Positions 39,401 through 50,225 of a stretch of 64,000 bases of DNA are shown here, piece by piece. Position 1 is the stretch's first letter. Each line of letters opens with the position of its first letter. Source of the stretch: Pterobdella sp. o SKG-2022. Lineage: Eukaryota > Annelida > Clitellata > Hirudinida > Piscicolidae. Both the position numbers and the translations under genes were made by a program. The DNA lies in contig OZ038322.1 in assembly GCA_964035795.1 (NCBI GenBank), positions 20,004,674 to 20,068,673 of the forward strand. Direction: 5' to 3'. The notes beneath the pieces are model-generated. The model did no database searches. It was not told the DNA's origin and saw nothing but the letters and a program-made list of their open reading frames with translations.

Positions 39401-40824
39401 TTTTTTGAGCTGCACTTTGACCACACCAGGTTGAGCCACTGATGGCTGAGTTGTTGAATCAGACGGAGTTCCTAGTGCATGACCAATATGGGAATTACGT
39501 CATTCAACACGTGCTGGAACATGGCTTGCACGAGCATCGCTCCAAGATCATTCAGCAGCTCAGAGGCAAGATTATGTTGCTCAGTCAACACAAGTTTGCA
39601 AGGTGGGTCTGTTTGAGGGTTGCTGACATCGATATTCAAAAGATACTAATCTATATAACACCATAAATGTCTGATGTGTTGATAATTTTAGTATAGGCAT
39701 TTGGTTAATTTTGAAAATTCAATTAAAAAAATTTTTTTTTCTGTATTCGTTCACACCTCGTATCAGTAACGTGATAGAAAAATGCATGACGAATTCATCA
39801 CGTGCGGAAAGAGCTGCCATCATTGAAGAGGTGTGTGTCATGTCGGATGGACCCCAGACGGCTTTGTACATGATGATGAAGGACCAGTTTGCCAATTATG
39901 TGGTGCAGAAAATGATAGAGATTGCTGAGCCTCCACAGAGGAAACTGCTGTTGCAAAAGATTAAGCCACATGTGCCAATCTTGAGGAGGTTGGTTGGATG
40001 TGTGTGATGTTTTTATGTTTAGTGTGACTGAGTTTGAAAATTTCACATTGTTTTAACTTTTCAAATTTTATGTTTTTAAGTTGCTTCTTTTTTTTTTATT
40101 TCAAGTCTTTTTTTAAGTTTTACATCATAATAGGGTTTGGTGTATTAGTCAATTTTTTAGATATTTTGAAAAAACAGAAAAATTAATTGTGATAGCAATT
40201 CTAATAGTGAAGTTATCAGATAGGTTTACAAGTAATTCTTCAATTGAAAGGTTAGATTTAAAAGAATTGTTAGATCAAGCTAGCAATGTAAGTTGGTTTG
40301 GTCATGTAATGAGTATCCATGAGGAGAATGTATTGAAAAGCATGTATTTTCAAAATAAATGGTTTAAAAACTCAGGCCAAAGGTTAATTGAAAGAGCAAA
40401 CTAGTGTTAGAAATTGTTTATATTGGTTTAAAATCGATGCTTCAGATAATAAGCAATGAAAATTAAGAATATATAGAAATGCACTAAATTTTTTGTTTAA
40501 GGAGTAAATTTGTTCACCTACGATACAGCTCAGACAAACCAGCTTGAAAATGCCAATGAAAAATGTATTTATTAAACACGTATAATGTTTTTCTTTATAT
40601 AAAATTTTTCTGTGAGTTCATATTTTAAATAACTTCATCAGTTTGCTTCTAGAAACATTTGATATATTGATGAGAAAATATGAATTCAAATGTTAAATGC
40701 TATCAGGTACACATATGGCAAGCATATTCTGGCGAAATTGGAGAAGTTTTACATTAAAAATACATCTGAAATCGGGCCAATTGGAAAAGCCCCACCGAAT
40801 CCAATGCACAACAAACAGTTATAG
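33426..40824 (+). CDS. PUM: Pumilio RNA-binding translational repressor, complete gene
   Basis: Cytoplasmic PUF protein that binds 3' UTR elements and recruits deadenylation and repression factors. Exons: 33426-33596, 33695-33856, 33916-34102, 34228-34304, 34363-34439, 34503-34857, 35070-35139, 35319-35405, 35539-35769, 35902-36069, 37313-37405, 37669-37732, 37932-38069, 38168-38426, 38680-38817, 39138-39212, 39430-39602, 39767-39988, 40707-40824; phases match and give 954 residues. An in-frame TGA lies just upstream of the ATG. The N-terminal two thirds is low complexity (Gln, Asn, Ser, Pro) with the conserved MAEYVLG motif. The PUM-HD (about 585-945) has eight repeats whose RNA-contact triplets read, R1 to R8: SR..Q, NY..Q, CR..Q, NH..Q, CR..Q, NY..Q, SN..E, NY..Q. 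That is the human PUM1/2 code for UGUANAUA. PUM1 and PUM2 are vertebrate duplicates, so a single invertebrate PUM is expected. Confidence 0.95.
34225..34230 (+). promoter_or_regulatory. NAGNAG tandem splice acceptor in Pumilio
   Basis: The acceptor of exon 4 reads CAGCAG. Splicing after the first AG (exon from 34228) or the second (exon from 34231) both keep phase, so an Ala codon can be included or skipped. Confidence 0.5.
36126..37180 (+). pseudogene. Decayed LINE remnant in a Pumilio intron
   Basis: Frames shift several times. Recognisable pieces: [20 protein letters not shown] (a mutated YADD reverse-transcriptase box), [20 protein letters not shown], a Cys/His knuckle ([16 protein letters not shown]...CRQRVHK), [15 protein letters not shown], and a 3' part coding the RWFGHVE-like block followed by GRPKKTRNE. 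It ends with a (TTGA)n tail at 37156-37180. A 20-bp tandem duplication (GTTGAAACATGGCCCATA) lies at about 36742-36780. This is a non-LTR retrotransposon whose RT is followed by a PHD/RING-like finger. It is clearly dead, and sits between Pumilio exons 10 and 11. Confidence 0.8.
40185..40405 (+). pseudogene. LINE C-terminal fragment in the last Pumilio intron
   Basis: An open stretch ending at 40404 reads [20 protein letters not shown], then [18 protein letters not shown], matching the pattern RWYGHVxRRxxxxVLRKALxF found near the end of many LINE polyproteins. It carries no catalytic motif and is AT-shifted by decay. Confidence 0.55.
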
Positions 40825-41760
40825 TGAAAAAGTTGATGGTACTTGTGTATTCAAGTCCCTTCTCATTCGATTTTTATATGTTAAGTTAGTACATGAAGTA
40901 AAATACCGAGTTTTTATCTATGTAGATTTAGAATATAATGTAGATTGTAATGAAATGATATTAATGAATCTATTGAAAGATCGTTTCTTTTGATTACTTT
41001 TATATGTTTTGCGTTTATATCTGTGTCATTCTATATATATATATATATATATATTTTGCTTTTAGTTTTTTTTGGTTATTATAGAAGTTGCTTGTATATA
41101 TTGTACGATATTTTTATAAAGCTAGTTACATTTGATACCCAGGCTTGTAACGATTGAGTGATCACGATTCTACATATATCTTGTTAAATATATTTAACGT
41201 GGTAAGTATTGAGTGTCATTAAAGTGTAAAATGAAATTTATCGATAAATAGTTGTATATACGTGTATATACAATAAATTAATTGTTTTATAGCTATATAA
41301 TTATGAGAATCATAAGAAATACCCCACTATCTAAATGTATATCTATGTAAATCTGTAAATTGCCATTACTGTAGTATAGTGTAAATTGAGGTTAATACAT
41401 TGTAAAGTTGTGTAAATGACTACTGTATAGAAAGATTAACTCAGGTCAGTTTTGCTGTAAGTAGCAAACAATAATGTAAGTAGATGATTTTTACATTCAC
41501 TCTAAGCATGCCAAAATTATGTGTCAGTCAGAAGGTATTAGAAAAGAATTTCACTTTTAAGCTAAGCCTCGTGTTGCCGTTCGATATGTGGTTTTTAGTC
41601 AGCATGTGTGTGTTGTGATTAACATTTTATGTTAGGGTCACTCGTCCTTTTATTTAATTGAATTGTTCGCTTTGAAATTGAAGTTTTATTTTTCAAATTC
41701 ATTTGTCGGCGTTTTAATTAAATAAAATAAATTTAATCAAGAGTTATCGCATTTTTATAT
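40825..41760 (+). promoter_or_regulatory. Pumilio 3' UTR with a cluster of Pumilio response elements
   Basis: Three exact TGTATATA sites (41093-41100, 41253-41260, 41263-41270), plus TGTATATC, TGTAAATC, TGTAAATT (twice) and TGTAAATG between about 41330 and 41430. All fit UGUANAU. Candidate polyadenylation signals are AATAAA at 41272 and the AAATAAAATAAA cluster near 41725. An (AT)n microsatellite occupies 41032-41054. The true 3' end is inferred, not seen. Confidence 0.6.
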
Positions 41761-42539
41761 GTTGCCCATTGGGATATTTGGGTCCCCCTATTGTGCCCCT
41801 AAAAAAGTTTTTTACGTTCGACCCATGTTTAAGTTCATTAAATCACTATGTGACATTAAAAAACCAATTTAGATAAGGTAGAGTGTATGATGCCTCCAAT
41901 GCATTTGAAGTGGTCAAAATGGCAGACATTTGTCGTAAGAGGCTTACATATAAAGTTGTATTGGACGGGTCTTGAAACTAATTCAAATTATTAAAGAACT
42001 TTGATCATAGGCTAATAAAAAACTAAAGTATATAAAGCTTTGTTTTTTAAAAATGGAAAATCTGTGTTCGTTTAATGAAAAATTCAAATATCCTAATATG
42101 GGAACAAATTTTAGATACTTATGGTTCACAAAACATTTAAAGCAATTCAAATCAACATTAGTTTCATAAAAAAAACTAGAGTTTATACCTGTACAAGGCT
42201 TAAATTCGAACTTAAACTACAAAGTATAAGTTTTTTCTCTCCACAAATAATTGAAGACTATATTTTTTCGATATCCACATCTCCACCACGCCATGATATC
42301 GAATGAAAAACTCCCATCGATTATTTCAGTCATGAAAGCCAAATACCGCGTTTTAACTGTAGTTAGAAAAAAAAATAATTTAATAAAAATACTAAAAAAA
42401 ATAATCAAAAATTAACTAAATGAAAAAAATTATTAATTTTTGAAATAATAATCAAAGACTAAATCCAAACATGTACCAATTTTATAGAATACACACAAGT
42501 ATTTATAAATCAGAAGTAAAATCCTTATTATCATTCATA

Positions 42540-42600
42540 TTATTTGTAGAGCACGCAGTTCGCAAACTAAGTTTGCTGCAGAGGCACTTGAAAAAAAACT
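42540..42600 (-). repeat. Relic of an L2-like LINE 3' end
   Basis: TTATTTGTAGAGCACGCAGTTCGCAAA...TTTGCTGCAGAGGCACTTGA resembles the 3' end of the LINE at 51600 (TTTTTATAGCGCACAGTT...GCTTCAGAGGCGCTCAAG), in the same orientation. Confidence 0.45.
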
Positions 42601-42689
42601 ATGAAATGCTGCTATAAAGAATTGAAAGGATAGATATCAATGAGTTAATAATGAAGGTACTAAACACAAACGCATGGGGTTATTCAAAA

Positions 42690-42760
42690 AAGCGTTTCGT
42701 AAGCATAACTTATTACATTATCAAGTACTTGGTAATGTGAGTTTTGCTTACAAAAAGCTT
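42690..42760. mobile_element. Foldback element, copy 3
   Basis: AAGCGTTTCGTAAGCATAAC...ATTATCAAG pairs with CTTGGTAATGTGAGTTTTGC...AAAAAGCTT. The central block matches copy 2. Confidence 0.6.
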
Positions 42761-43320
42761 CGTTGTTTTATAGAACTCTGTGTCATATCCTCTTAGAATT
42801 CGTGGGATATTTTAAACGCTCCAAATAAACAAGAGGGATCTTTTTTGCTGATTTTATACAATCTCATAATTTATCATTATAAATTAAAGATGAGTTTCAT
42901 AGATTATGTATTTTTTTAAAGTACTCTTATCTTTTGAGTGAAAGAAGCCAGACTGGGTTAGCGGAATCAAGTTGAACGTTGAAAGTTAAAGGCAAAACAG
43001 TTGAGCATAGGGCAATAACGCCAACAGTCGACCACAAGACTTTGAGTTATAACTTGAATCAAAGCTGAAAATAAAATGCTTAACTTTCAAGATTAAAATT
43101 GTAAAAACTTTCAAAATTACAGAAACATGCTAAGATATCATGGATTATGTTTTCAACTTATGTGAATAATTTTTTAGGAGTTTTTAAATAATTTGGTATT
43201 AAAAAAACAATGAGGTTGTAATTTTCAAATGTATTATACCATTTGGAATAGATTTCACGTAAATAAATTAAATTTAGATATTGAAACTATTGCAAATCTT
43301 TTTAAATCATTTTGGTAAAG

Positions 43321-43578
43321 CTAGCAACCCACATCCAGCGCATATGTCTGCTGGGATAATTTGATTGAGCACACTCGGCAAAGTCATGGGATATGGCTTT
43401 CAAGGTTTTAAAGTCTGGAATGGGAAGCTGGGATTTGTGTGGCTATGTTTCTTTCTTTATTATCACACGTTGCACACACCATAGGCTCTATATTGATTAG
43501 GCTTTGACCCGGAATTGAACTCGGTACTTCTGCATTTGACGTCTGACGTTGTTTACCACTACGCTAACCGTACCATTT
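43321..43578 (-). mobile_element. tRNA-derived SINE, family 2
   Basis: Read on the minus strand, the head carries an A-box-like GGTTAGCGTAGTGGTAAAC and a B-box GAGTTCAATTCC at normal tRNA spacing (43500-43578), followed by a GC-richer body of about 170 bp. The anticodon arm and acceptor stem do not fold as a functional tRNA. The sequence differs from family 1 outside the boxes. Confidence 0.6.
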
Positions 43579-46500
43579 AAAACAGATTTCACATCTATAA
43601 GCAAAATTTTATTAAAAATGCATCAAGTTTGAGAAATTCCACAATGAAAGTGAGCGCAACAACATTATCGAAAAATAATGCTTAGTGCTTCTATCCAAGT
43701 TAAGTATCATAAAAAGTAACTAGTTGGATATAATTTTGAATTTCAAAACTTAATCATTCGAAAAATTTTTAGCGTAAATTTATTTACAGAAATTACTGTG
43801 TGATTTCAACGCTGAATAAATTTTAAAACTAGACCTCCTTGAAACAATGAATAAATTCTATTTTGAAGTTTTCCTAAATCTTAAGGAAAGATTGGACACA
43901 ATGTTATCGACGAAGGAGGAGGGTAGTTCGAGAATAACTTCGAAATGAATTTAAAAAAATTGAACCTTAGAAACCTAATATTAAAGTAAAATGTATGAAT
44001 TTTAGTTCTTGAAGTTTCAAAATTTTTTTATAAAAAATATGAGACCCCTTTTCTATAAAATTTAAATTAAGAGAATTACAAAATAGTATACCATAAACAG
44101 CTTTAAACACAAATTATATGTTAAAAATGAGTTATTTTTTTGCACGTTTAACTTCATCTTAAAAAAAACGACAAAATTCAACAAAACGTCATAAATCATT
44201 GTCCATTAGTAAAATAATTGGGAAACTAAACATTTTTTTGAATGTGAAAATAATTATCAAAAGTTTTTGTTTTTCATGCTAGTTTACATTTCTCAACACT
44301 GAAGCAGGTTTGATCAGATCAATTTATAAACATTTTATATAATTTAAACTTAATTTTTCAACACTTAAATTGGTTGAAAATTATATCATTTTGCATAATA
44401 AGTCATCAAAAGGTGTAACAATGCTGGTCAGTCATTACTAACAGAGATTTATATTAAGTTCACGTTGAAAAATTTCCATTACTTATTGATAAAAAAGTTT
44501 GAGTCACGTCAGTTTAAAGCTTTCCAATTAACTCAGAGCGAGTTTGATTTTCACAAAATATTATCAGGTGCGTTTGAAAGCTTCTTATTTCATTAGTCAA
44601 CTATTTAATTTCAGATATTTTCATACAAACACTGTTTCATTAAAAAACCTTTATGGCTTTCTCAAATGATGCGTTTTAAAACATCAAAAATAGGATTATT
44701 AGCTTTTCCCAAAATAAAAAATTTTTTGAAAACCCAGTGAACTAGAAACTTTTCAAGCTGAAGACATATCAGAAGGTAAAAAACTTTGAGGAAAATCTTG
44801 TTATGGTGGTCAGTGGAAGAAATGCTGCTTCTTTTCTACTCGTTCCTTTAAGACTTACTGAGGCTTGGCACGGGTTTTATACCGTATTGCACACTGCACA
44901 GTTGTATAATTTGATTTTTATTCCTTTTTTTCTTAATGCTTTAGTTAACGTTTTTCTGAAATTTTTTTATTAAAATGCGATTTAGATAGTTGGGTTTTAT
45001 TATCGAAAAATTCTGCATTTAATTTAAAAATGGAATTCATTTTCACTCAGCATTTCATTTTTATCTATTCAAATCATTGGTTAGCGTTGTTATTAAAAAT
45101 GATATCGGCAATGGTTGTATACATGTTCACAACTAATTATGTTATAACTCATTTATATTGCCTTTATGATTATTCTAGTACAAAAGCTGTGAAAATTCAT
45201 TGAAACCAATACAAATGTTGTTTCGTGTTTAATTTTCAGTTCATAGTTTAAAAAAAGAAGGAATTGGAAAATTAATTTGAATAAATATAAATAGAAACTT
45301 TGCAATTAATAGGATGCCACTAAAGCAAGTGACTTCATATAAGGTTTGAAGTATATAAACTGAAGCAAGAACTCACTCACCGTCGTCATCTGTTTTTCTT
45401 CATTTGGAACAAAGGCTTCGTTTTATAAAGGTAATTTTGTTAATTAGTTTTGAGTTTATACAGAAGAATTTTGTGCAGAAAAGCACGCTTTTTTTGAAAA
45501 ACTATTTTAAAATAGAACTTTCATTTTAGCGGTTTTTTTGGTTATAAATGTTATGTAAATATAAATTTAATATAAAGTATAAAAAACAATTTGAAATTTC
45601 CATTCGATAATAATCTTTCGATATAAATCAAAACCTATCAAACAAATCTTTAAAAGCTATTCTTTTTAGTCTATGTTTAATAATAAAATGCAAATTTTTC
45701 ACACAACATAAAAGATTTTTTCACAAAGCTCAACTAATTTAATCTAAGTGGTATAAAAAAAGCTCAATTAACCTCGAAAATCTCATTTCTCAGTTGTTTC
45801 CTACCACCAACACAAACTTGAACCCCATTATGCTTTGTAAACATTTTTGATCTAAAATCCTTTTGATACCATTGAAACATAAACATATGTATCAAGAGAA
45901 GGAAAAGCAAAATTATATCCTAAGAACTTTGAATGAGACTCTTCATAATATTCAGGCAGGTTTAAAAAAAATAGTAATTACTCTTTGGCATTCAAGATAA
46001 CTGGGTCTTTACACGGGAATCATCACTGAAGGATCCCATGCAAAGAAGTGACAAAACCTTGAGCTATTAGACGATTCTAATCGCAAATAATTTTTCGAAG
46101 TGATTGTAAAAAATAATTTAATGAATCGCTTTCAAAATATGCGAATCTGCATATTATCAGAAAATAAGATTTTAGCTACTAAAAATTTTTCCAATTTTAG
46201 TGGGATTAGTTCAAAAAGTCTTGAATCCTCAATCTCTTGGATAAATATCCACAAAGGATTCATAAAAGTTATATAGATGTTTCATTTTTTATTCTGCCGA
46301 GAAACATCAAAAAATAGTTTCTACCGTTTAAAACTAATTTTTCCTTTCTTCAACTGTGGGTAAAAAGAAATTCACCGACCAAAAAAAAATAAATGTGTGT
46401 TCTATATAATAAAACACACAAAAAATTGAGTTTTGATCTAATTGGTGCTTATTTCTATATGTTTTGGGGAAGTATTGATCAAGTGGAGAATATTGAAGCC

Positions 46501-46594
46501 TAGATTTTGAAAAGATTGGTAGTGGTAATGAAAGATTTTTCTACTTTTTATTCAAGTTGAAAACCATGAAAAAGTATATAAAAATTTAATTTAT
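43579..46594. other. Gene-poor AT-rich stretch
   Basis: No exon supported. The only patch that stands out is 45330-45430. TATATAAA lies at 45352 with a TCATC initiator-like site about 35 bp downstream and a GTAATT donor at 45431. On the other strand there is TTTATAAAA and an ATG followed by GTGAGT. Either could be a promoter plus first exon; neither is proven. Confidence 0.3.
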
Positions 46595-46860
46595 TCACAT
46601 TTCGGTCATGCTTCGCTTCAAAAGAGCCTGAGAAGACAATCTCTTGGCATCATTCAAAAATTTAAAACGAATAGCTTCATAATGAGCCTTAGGTAAAACT
46701 TTGAAATAAAATTATTAAAGATAGTTGTAAAAGTATATTGAATTTGGTTTTTAAAAAATTTGAATTAACCAAAATGAGTTTTTAATAAAAAAAAAAGAAC
46801 ACGTTTATCAAAGCGCTGCCCGCGTCACGAACTTACTGCTTCATTAGCCAAGAAATTCCG
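46595..46860 (-). CDS. Candidate 3'-terminal exons of an unknown minus-strand gene
   Basis: A 93-bp open exon (46687-46595) follows a TTTTACCTAAG acceptor and reads AHYEAIRFKFLNDAKRLSSQ, then ALLKRSMTEM-stop. A 24-bp exon (46860-46837, RNFLANEA) precedes it with donor GTAAGT, 149 bp upstream, in phase. The spacing R-x-F-7x-H-Y and the helix after it recall the C-terminal PP1-binding helix of protein phosphatase inhibitor 2, but the family's other motifs were not found upstream. It could be a pseudogene or chance. Confidence 0.3.
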
Positions 46861-49584
46861 CTTTAATGAAAGCGTTGAATAGAATTGTTTTACGTTTACA
46901 ACTAGTAAAATTCACACTATGGAAATTGTCGAGTTATAAACCTCAATAAATTGCAAGTCTAGACTGAATGTCTGTTGTTTCAAGCCAATATAAATAATTT
47001 AATTTCCATTTTTGCTTTTCGATTGATACCTATGGATTATAATCTTCTCAACTTTTAAATTTTTATCTTTTTTTTATTGTTTTTTATAACCTTTTACGAT
47101 TAAAATGAATAGCAAAAATATATATAAAACGTGATGCAGTTGAAGATACGGGCAATGAACCCAGAATCACCTTCTCTCTACCTCACAAAATTAAATATAA
47201 ACTTTAAATTAGATCTAAGTTAGTAAAATTCTTCAAAATCCAATATCAAACTTTTTCATTGAATTTGATTTCCAATTTTTGAATAAATTTCGAAATTAAA
47301 TGAGATAGACAATTTCAATAACTTCATGAAAACTCATTTTGTGTCACAAGTGAAGCTTTTTGACAAGAATCAAAAAAACTGAAGTGAAAATTCTTTTATA
47401 ACTTTTTGAAATTTAAAAGTGGAAAGCACGAAAGATTTTATTCAAAGTTTTTCAACAATTCAAATGATAGTTTTCGTGTTGAAGTCTTTGAAAGTCTTTT
47501 TGCCAACACTGAGTGGAAGGCTTTTCGAAATATTATGCATAAAAATCATCTATAATCTTTCTAAAAACTTTTTGATTTTAACTTTGAAATTTTGAGTTTT
47601 TTGACTAAATTTATTAGGAAAAACTTCGGCCTTTATAGCATAGTGGTAGAGCATTGGACTAATTATCCAAAGTTACCGGGTTCAATCATGCGTGGGTCGA
47701 CAATTATATACACAAGGAGTAGCGCCCTGTGAAATATCTGTTGAGGAAAAACTTAATTTTCTATGAGTTGAACCTTATCACAGTCATGATGTTCCATCTT
47801 CCCATTATTACATATAAGATAAAAAGTAATAAACAACAGATTCATACGATGTCTCTGAAAGATTTTGAAAACATGTTTAAAAATAACTAAAAAAAAAGTA
47901 CAAAAAATACATTTCAGAGAAAAGCCTTTTTTACGGATTGAAGTTTTTGAAAAATAATATTGATACTAACTTTATGATCAAAAGAATTTTCGTTTTGAAG
48001 AAGTTGAAACAGCTGAAATAAATATTAAAATATGAGAAATTTATTCATGTAATGTTTATTTTTAATTTTCAAAAATATTAAAAAATTAATATAACATTTC
48101 AATAAAAATTTAAATTTGCAGAAAAAAACTGAAAAAAAAATTATTACTGAATAAAATTTTCGAATTTTGAAATTTTAATTTAAAACTCAAAAATAATTGG
48201 ATTTTAAAATTTCTTCCCAAACTTCAAACAAGAGATCGAGTTTTATCATAAAAACCTCTGCCACACAAGACATATGTGAGGTTCGTCTAAAAAATAATCT
48301 TTTGTGAAAAATAAAGAATTTTTTTTCAGAAGTTGAGCCTTTAGAGAATATGGGTTTTTGAATCAATTTAGAAACTGTTTTGGAAATGGAATAAAACTAA
48401 TTTATTTATTTCAAAAAAATATTTCTTTGCAGAAAAATTTAATTATTTAGACAAAAACATTCAGGCAATAGGAAACTGTTCGTAAACGAAAAAATAAAAA
48501 ATTTACTCAAAAAATCTTCTAGCTCAAATGAAATAACTATCATCATACAAATAACAACTGTAGAATCAATTGAGTATAAAACAAAGAAAGTTAATGAAAT
48601 AAGATAAGGATGCACTTACGAAAATTTTAGTTCAACGATTTAAAAATTATGACTTTAAAAGTCCTTTCACATACAAAAAAGTTCATTAAAAGGGGCTTTA
48701 AAAACTTCAGAATTGAAGAATGCTTGGTAGCAAAGCTGTAGTCACCAACGTAGAATAAACATTTCAAAAAATATTTTGTTTTAAACCTATTTTAAGATTT
48801 ATTCAATATTCCATAATTTTATTGGAATTTTAATTTTTTTTTCATTTTAGTTTCAAAAAAAATTTTTAAAGTATCAAATATTTTGAATAAAAAATTCATT
48901 GAAGCAAAACTTGTTAAAAAAATTTAACTTCAATTAAATCTTTGCATGGTAATCTCTGTAAGTCATTAAAAAGCGATTCTCCACCAAGATTCTGTTTGAA
49001 TAAACTAGAATGAATCCTTGAAAACATCTTTTTAAACTTACCCGACTTTTTCACACTTTTAGAGTTTTTTTGTCAACTTTTTTGGAACACACATAGAATA
49101 CACTCAAATTTTTAAATATTCTCAGTCTTTTTCACAACTCAAAATTTATGTCAAAATTTCAAAAATAGAAAAATCAAAGAATATTTCAATGACTAAAAAG
49201 AATTTGAAGACTTTTTAATTTTTTCGCAACGACATGACTGGGTCTTGTGATGAAATTAGAAAAGGCATAATGCAATCTCAATATACTTTCACAACATGCT
49301 GGTAACTGAGATGACTGATGTATTAAAATGGAGAAAAATCTACCTAACCATAGATCCAAGTTACTTTCAAAAAATTTCAAATAAAATGGAAGTGATTCTA
49401 AGGGAGTACTGAGAAAGTACTTACTAACAAGGCGTCATATAAAGCCAATGAAATAAAAAATCTCGGCAAAAAAGAAAGATGCTAAAACGCTGGAATGAAA
49501 AACCTTGCCATATTTTATTTTAAGCAATGATTTAACAAGATTTTAATGTGAATGTTGATATATGAACATCTAATCCAAAACGTA
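46861..49584. other. Gene-poor AT-rich stretch
   Basis: Apart from the SINE at 47626 nothing is supported. A B-box-like GGTTCATTGCC on the minus strand near 47150 may be another eroded SINE head. Confidence 0.35.
47626..47746 (+). mobile_element. tRNA-derived SINE, family 1, diverged copy
   Basis: The head reads CTTTATAGCATAGTGGTAGAGC (A box) and CCGGGTTCAATCATG (B box), followed by GACAATTATATACACAAGGAGTAGCGCCCTGTGAA. This tRNA-unrelated block matches the copy at 53473-53648 almost base for base. The 3' end is lost. Confidence 0.75.
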
Positions 49585-49672
49585 GTAGGGTGGTTTGTGG
49601 CTGAGAGTTTATGAGGGTTCGTTAGCCTTCCAATAAAAGCTTAGGAGTTACTTGGTTCAATTTTAGCTTTTT
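49585..49672 (+). repeat. Possible tRNA-Ser-like relic
   Basis: GTGGCTGAGAGTTTATGAGG resembles an A box and GGTTCAATTTT a B box, at roughly the spacing of a tRNA with a long variable arm. It is too eroded to fold. Confidence 0.25.
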
Positions 49673-50014
49673 TTCACGATTTTGTTACAGTGTGTTGGAA
49701 TTTTTAGTTAATTTTGAGTTTTTTTTGAAAAAATTGTATCAAAAAATAAAAGCTTTAAAGCGTTTACAAAAATTTTTGAAAAAAAAGATGAACACAAGTT
49801 GAGCCTTTCTTAATAGTAGTACAAAACGAGAAAAAACCCTTTTGTGAAGGAGTTTGAAAAAACTGGCAAAAAACTAGAGTCTGAGATGTTAAGATTTGAT
49901 GGTCTAATATAAAAAGCATTTCAAACAAGCAGATTGGTTGCACCTGAAGCAAAGTAGTTTGAACAGAGATCTCTGATGACTATTATACCGTGATCAAAAC
50001 AATCCATTTATTCA

Positions 50015-50225
50015 ATACAAATTTTCATAGACTGCCAATGCAAACTAACATCAAACTTAAAACTCTCTGATTCAAGCTTCCCTTTACACATTGCAATTAG
50101 CCTTGCCGTTGTCAAAAATGAATCACCCGCCAAGTCAAATGACAACAAAACCAAAAAATCAGTTAGTTTGTACCTGATACTAGAGTCTATTGTTATTCAG
50201 GTTATAACAGAAAAATAGCCTTCGA
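50015..50225 (-). repeat. Repeat family A copy
   Basis: Opposite orientation to 1036-1392. Shared blocks include TAGCCTTGCCGTTGTCAA, GCCAAGTCAAATGACAAC and TATTGTTATTCAGGTTATAAC. Confidence 0.6.

Larger units (their letters stand above)
41761..43320. other. Gene-poor AT-rich stretch
   Basis: No coding exon found. Holds a probable L2-like LINE 3' tail fragment (42540-42600) and a foldback element (42690-42760). Confidence 0.4.

Noticed and set aside
41032..41054. (AT)n run as a functional element
   Set aside because: A plain microsatellite; nothing beyond the repeat supports a role.
47630..47705. A tRNA gene on the plus strand
   Set aside because: Same SINE family; the tRNA-unrelated block follows directly.
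49186..49380. A 64-codon minus-strand frame
   Set aside because: The composition matches random AT-rich sequence and no family resemblance or phase-compatible splice partner was found.
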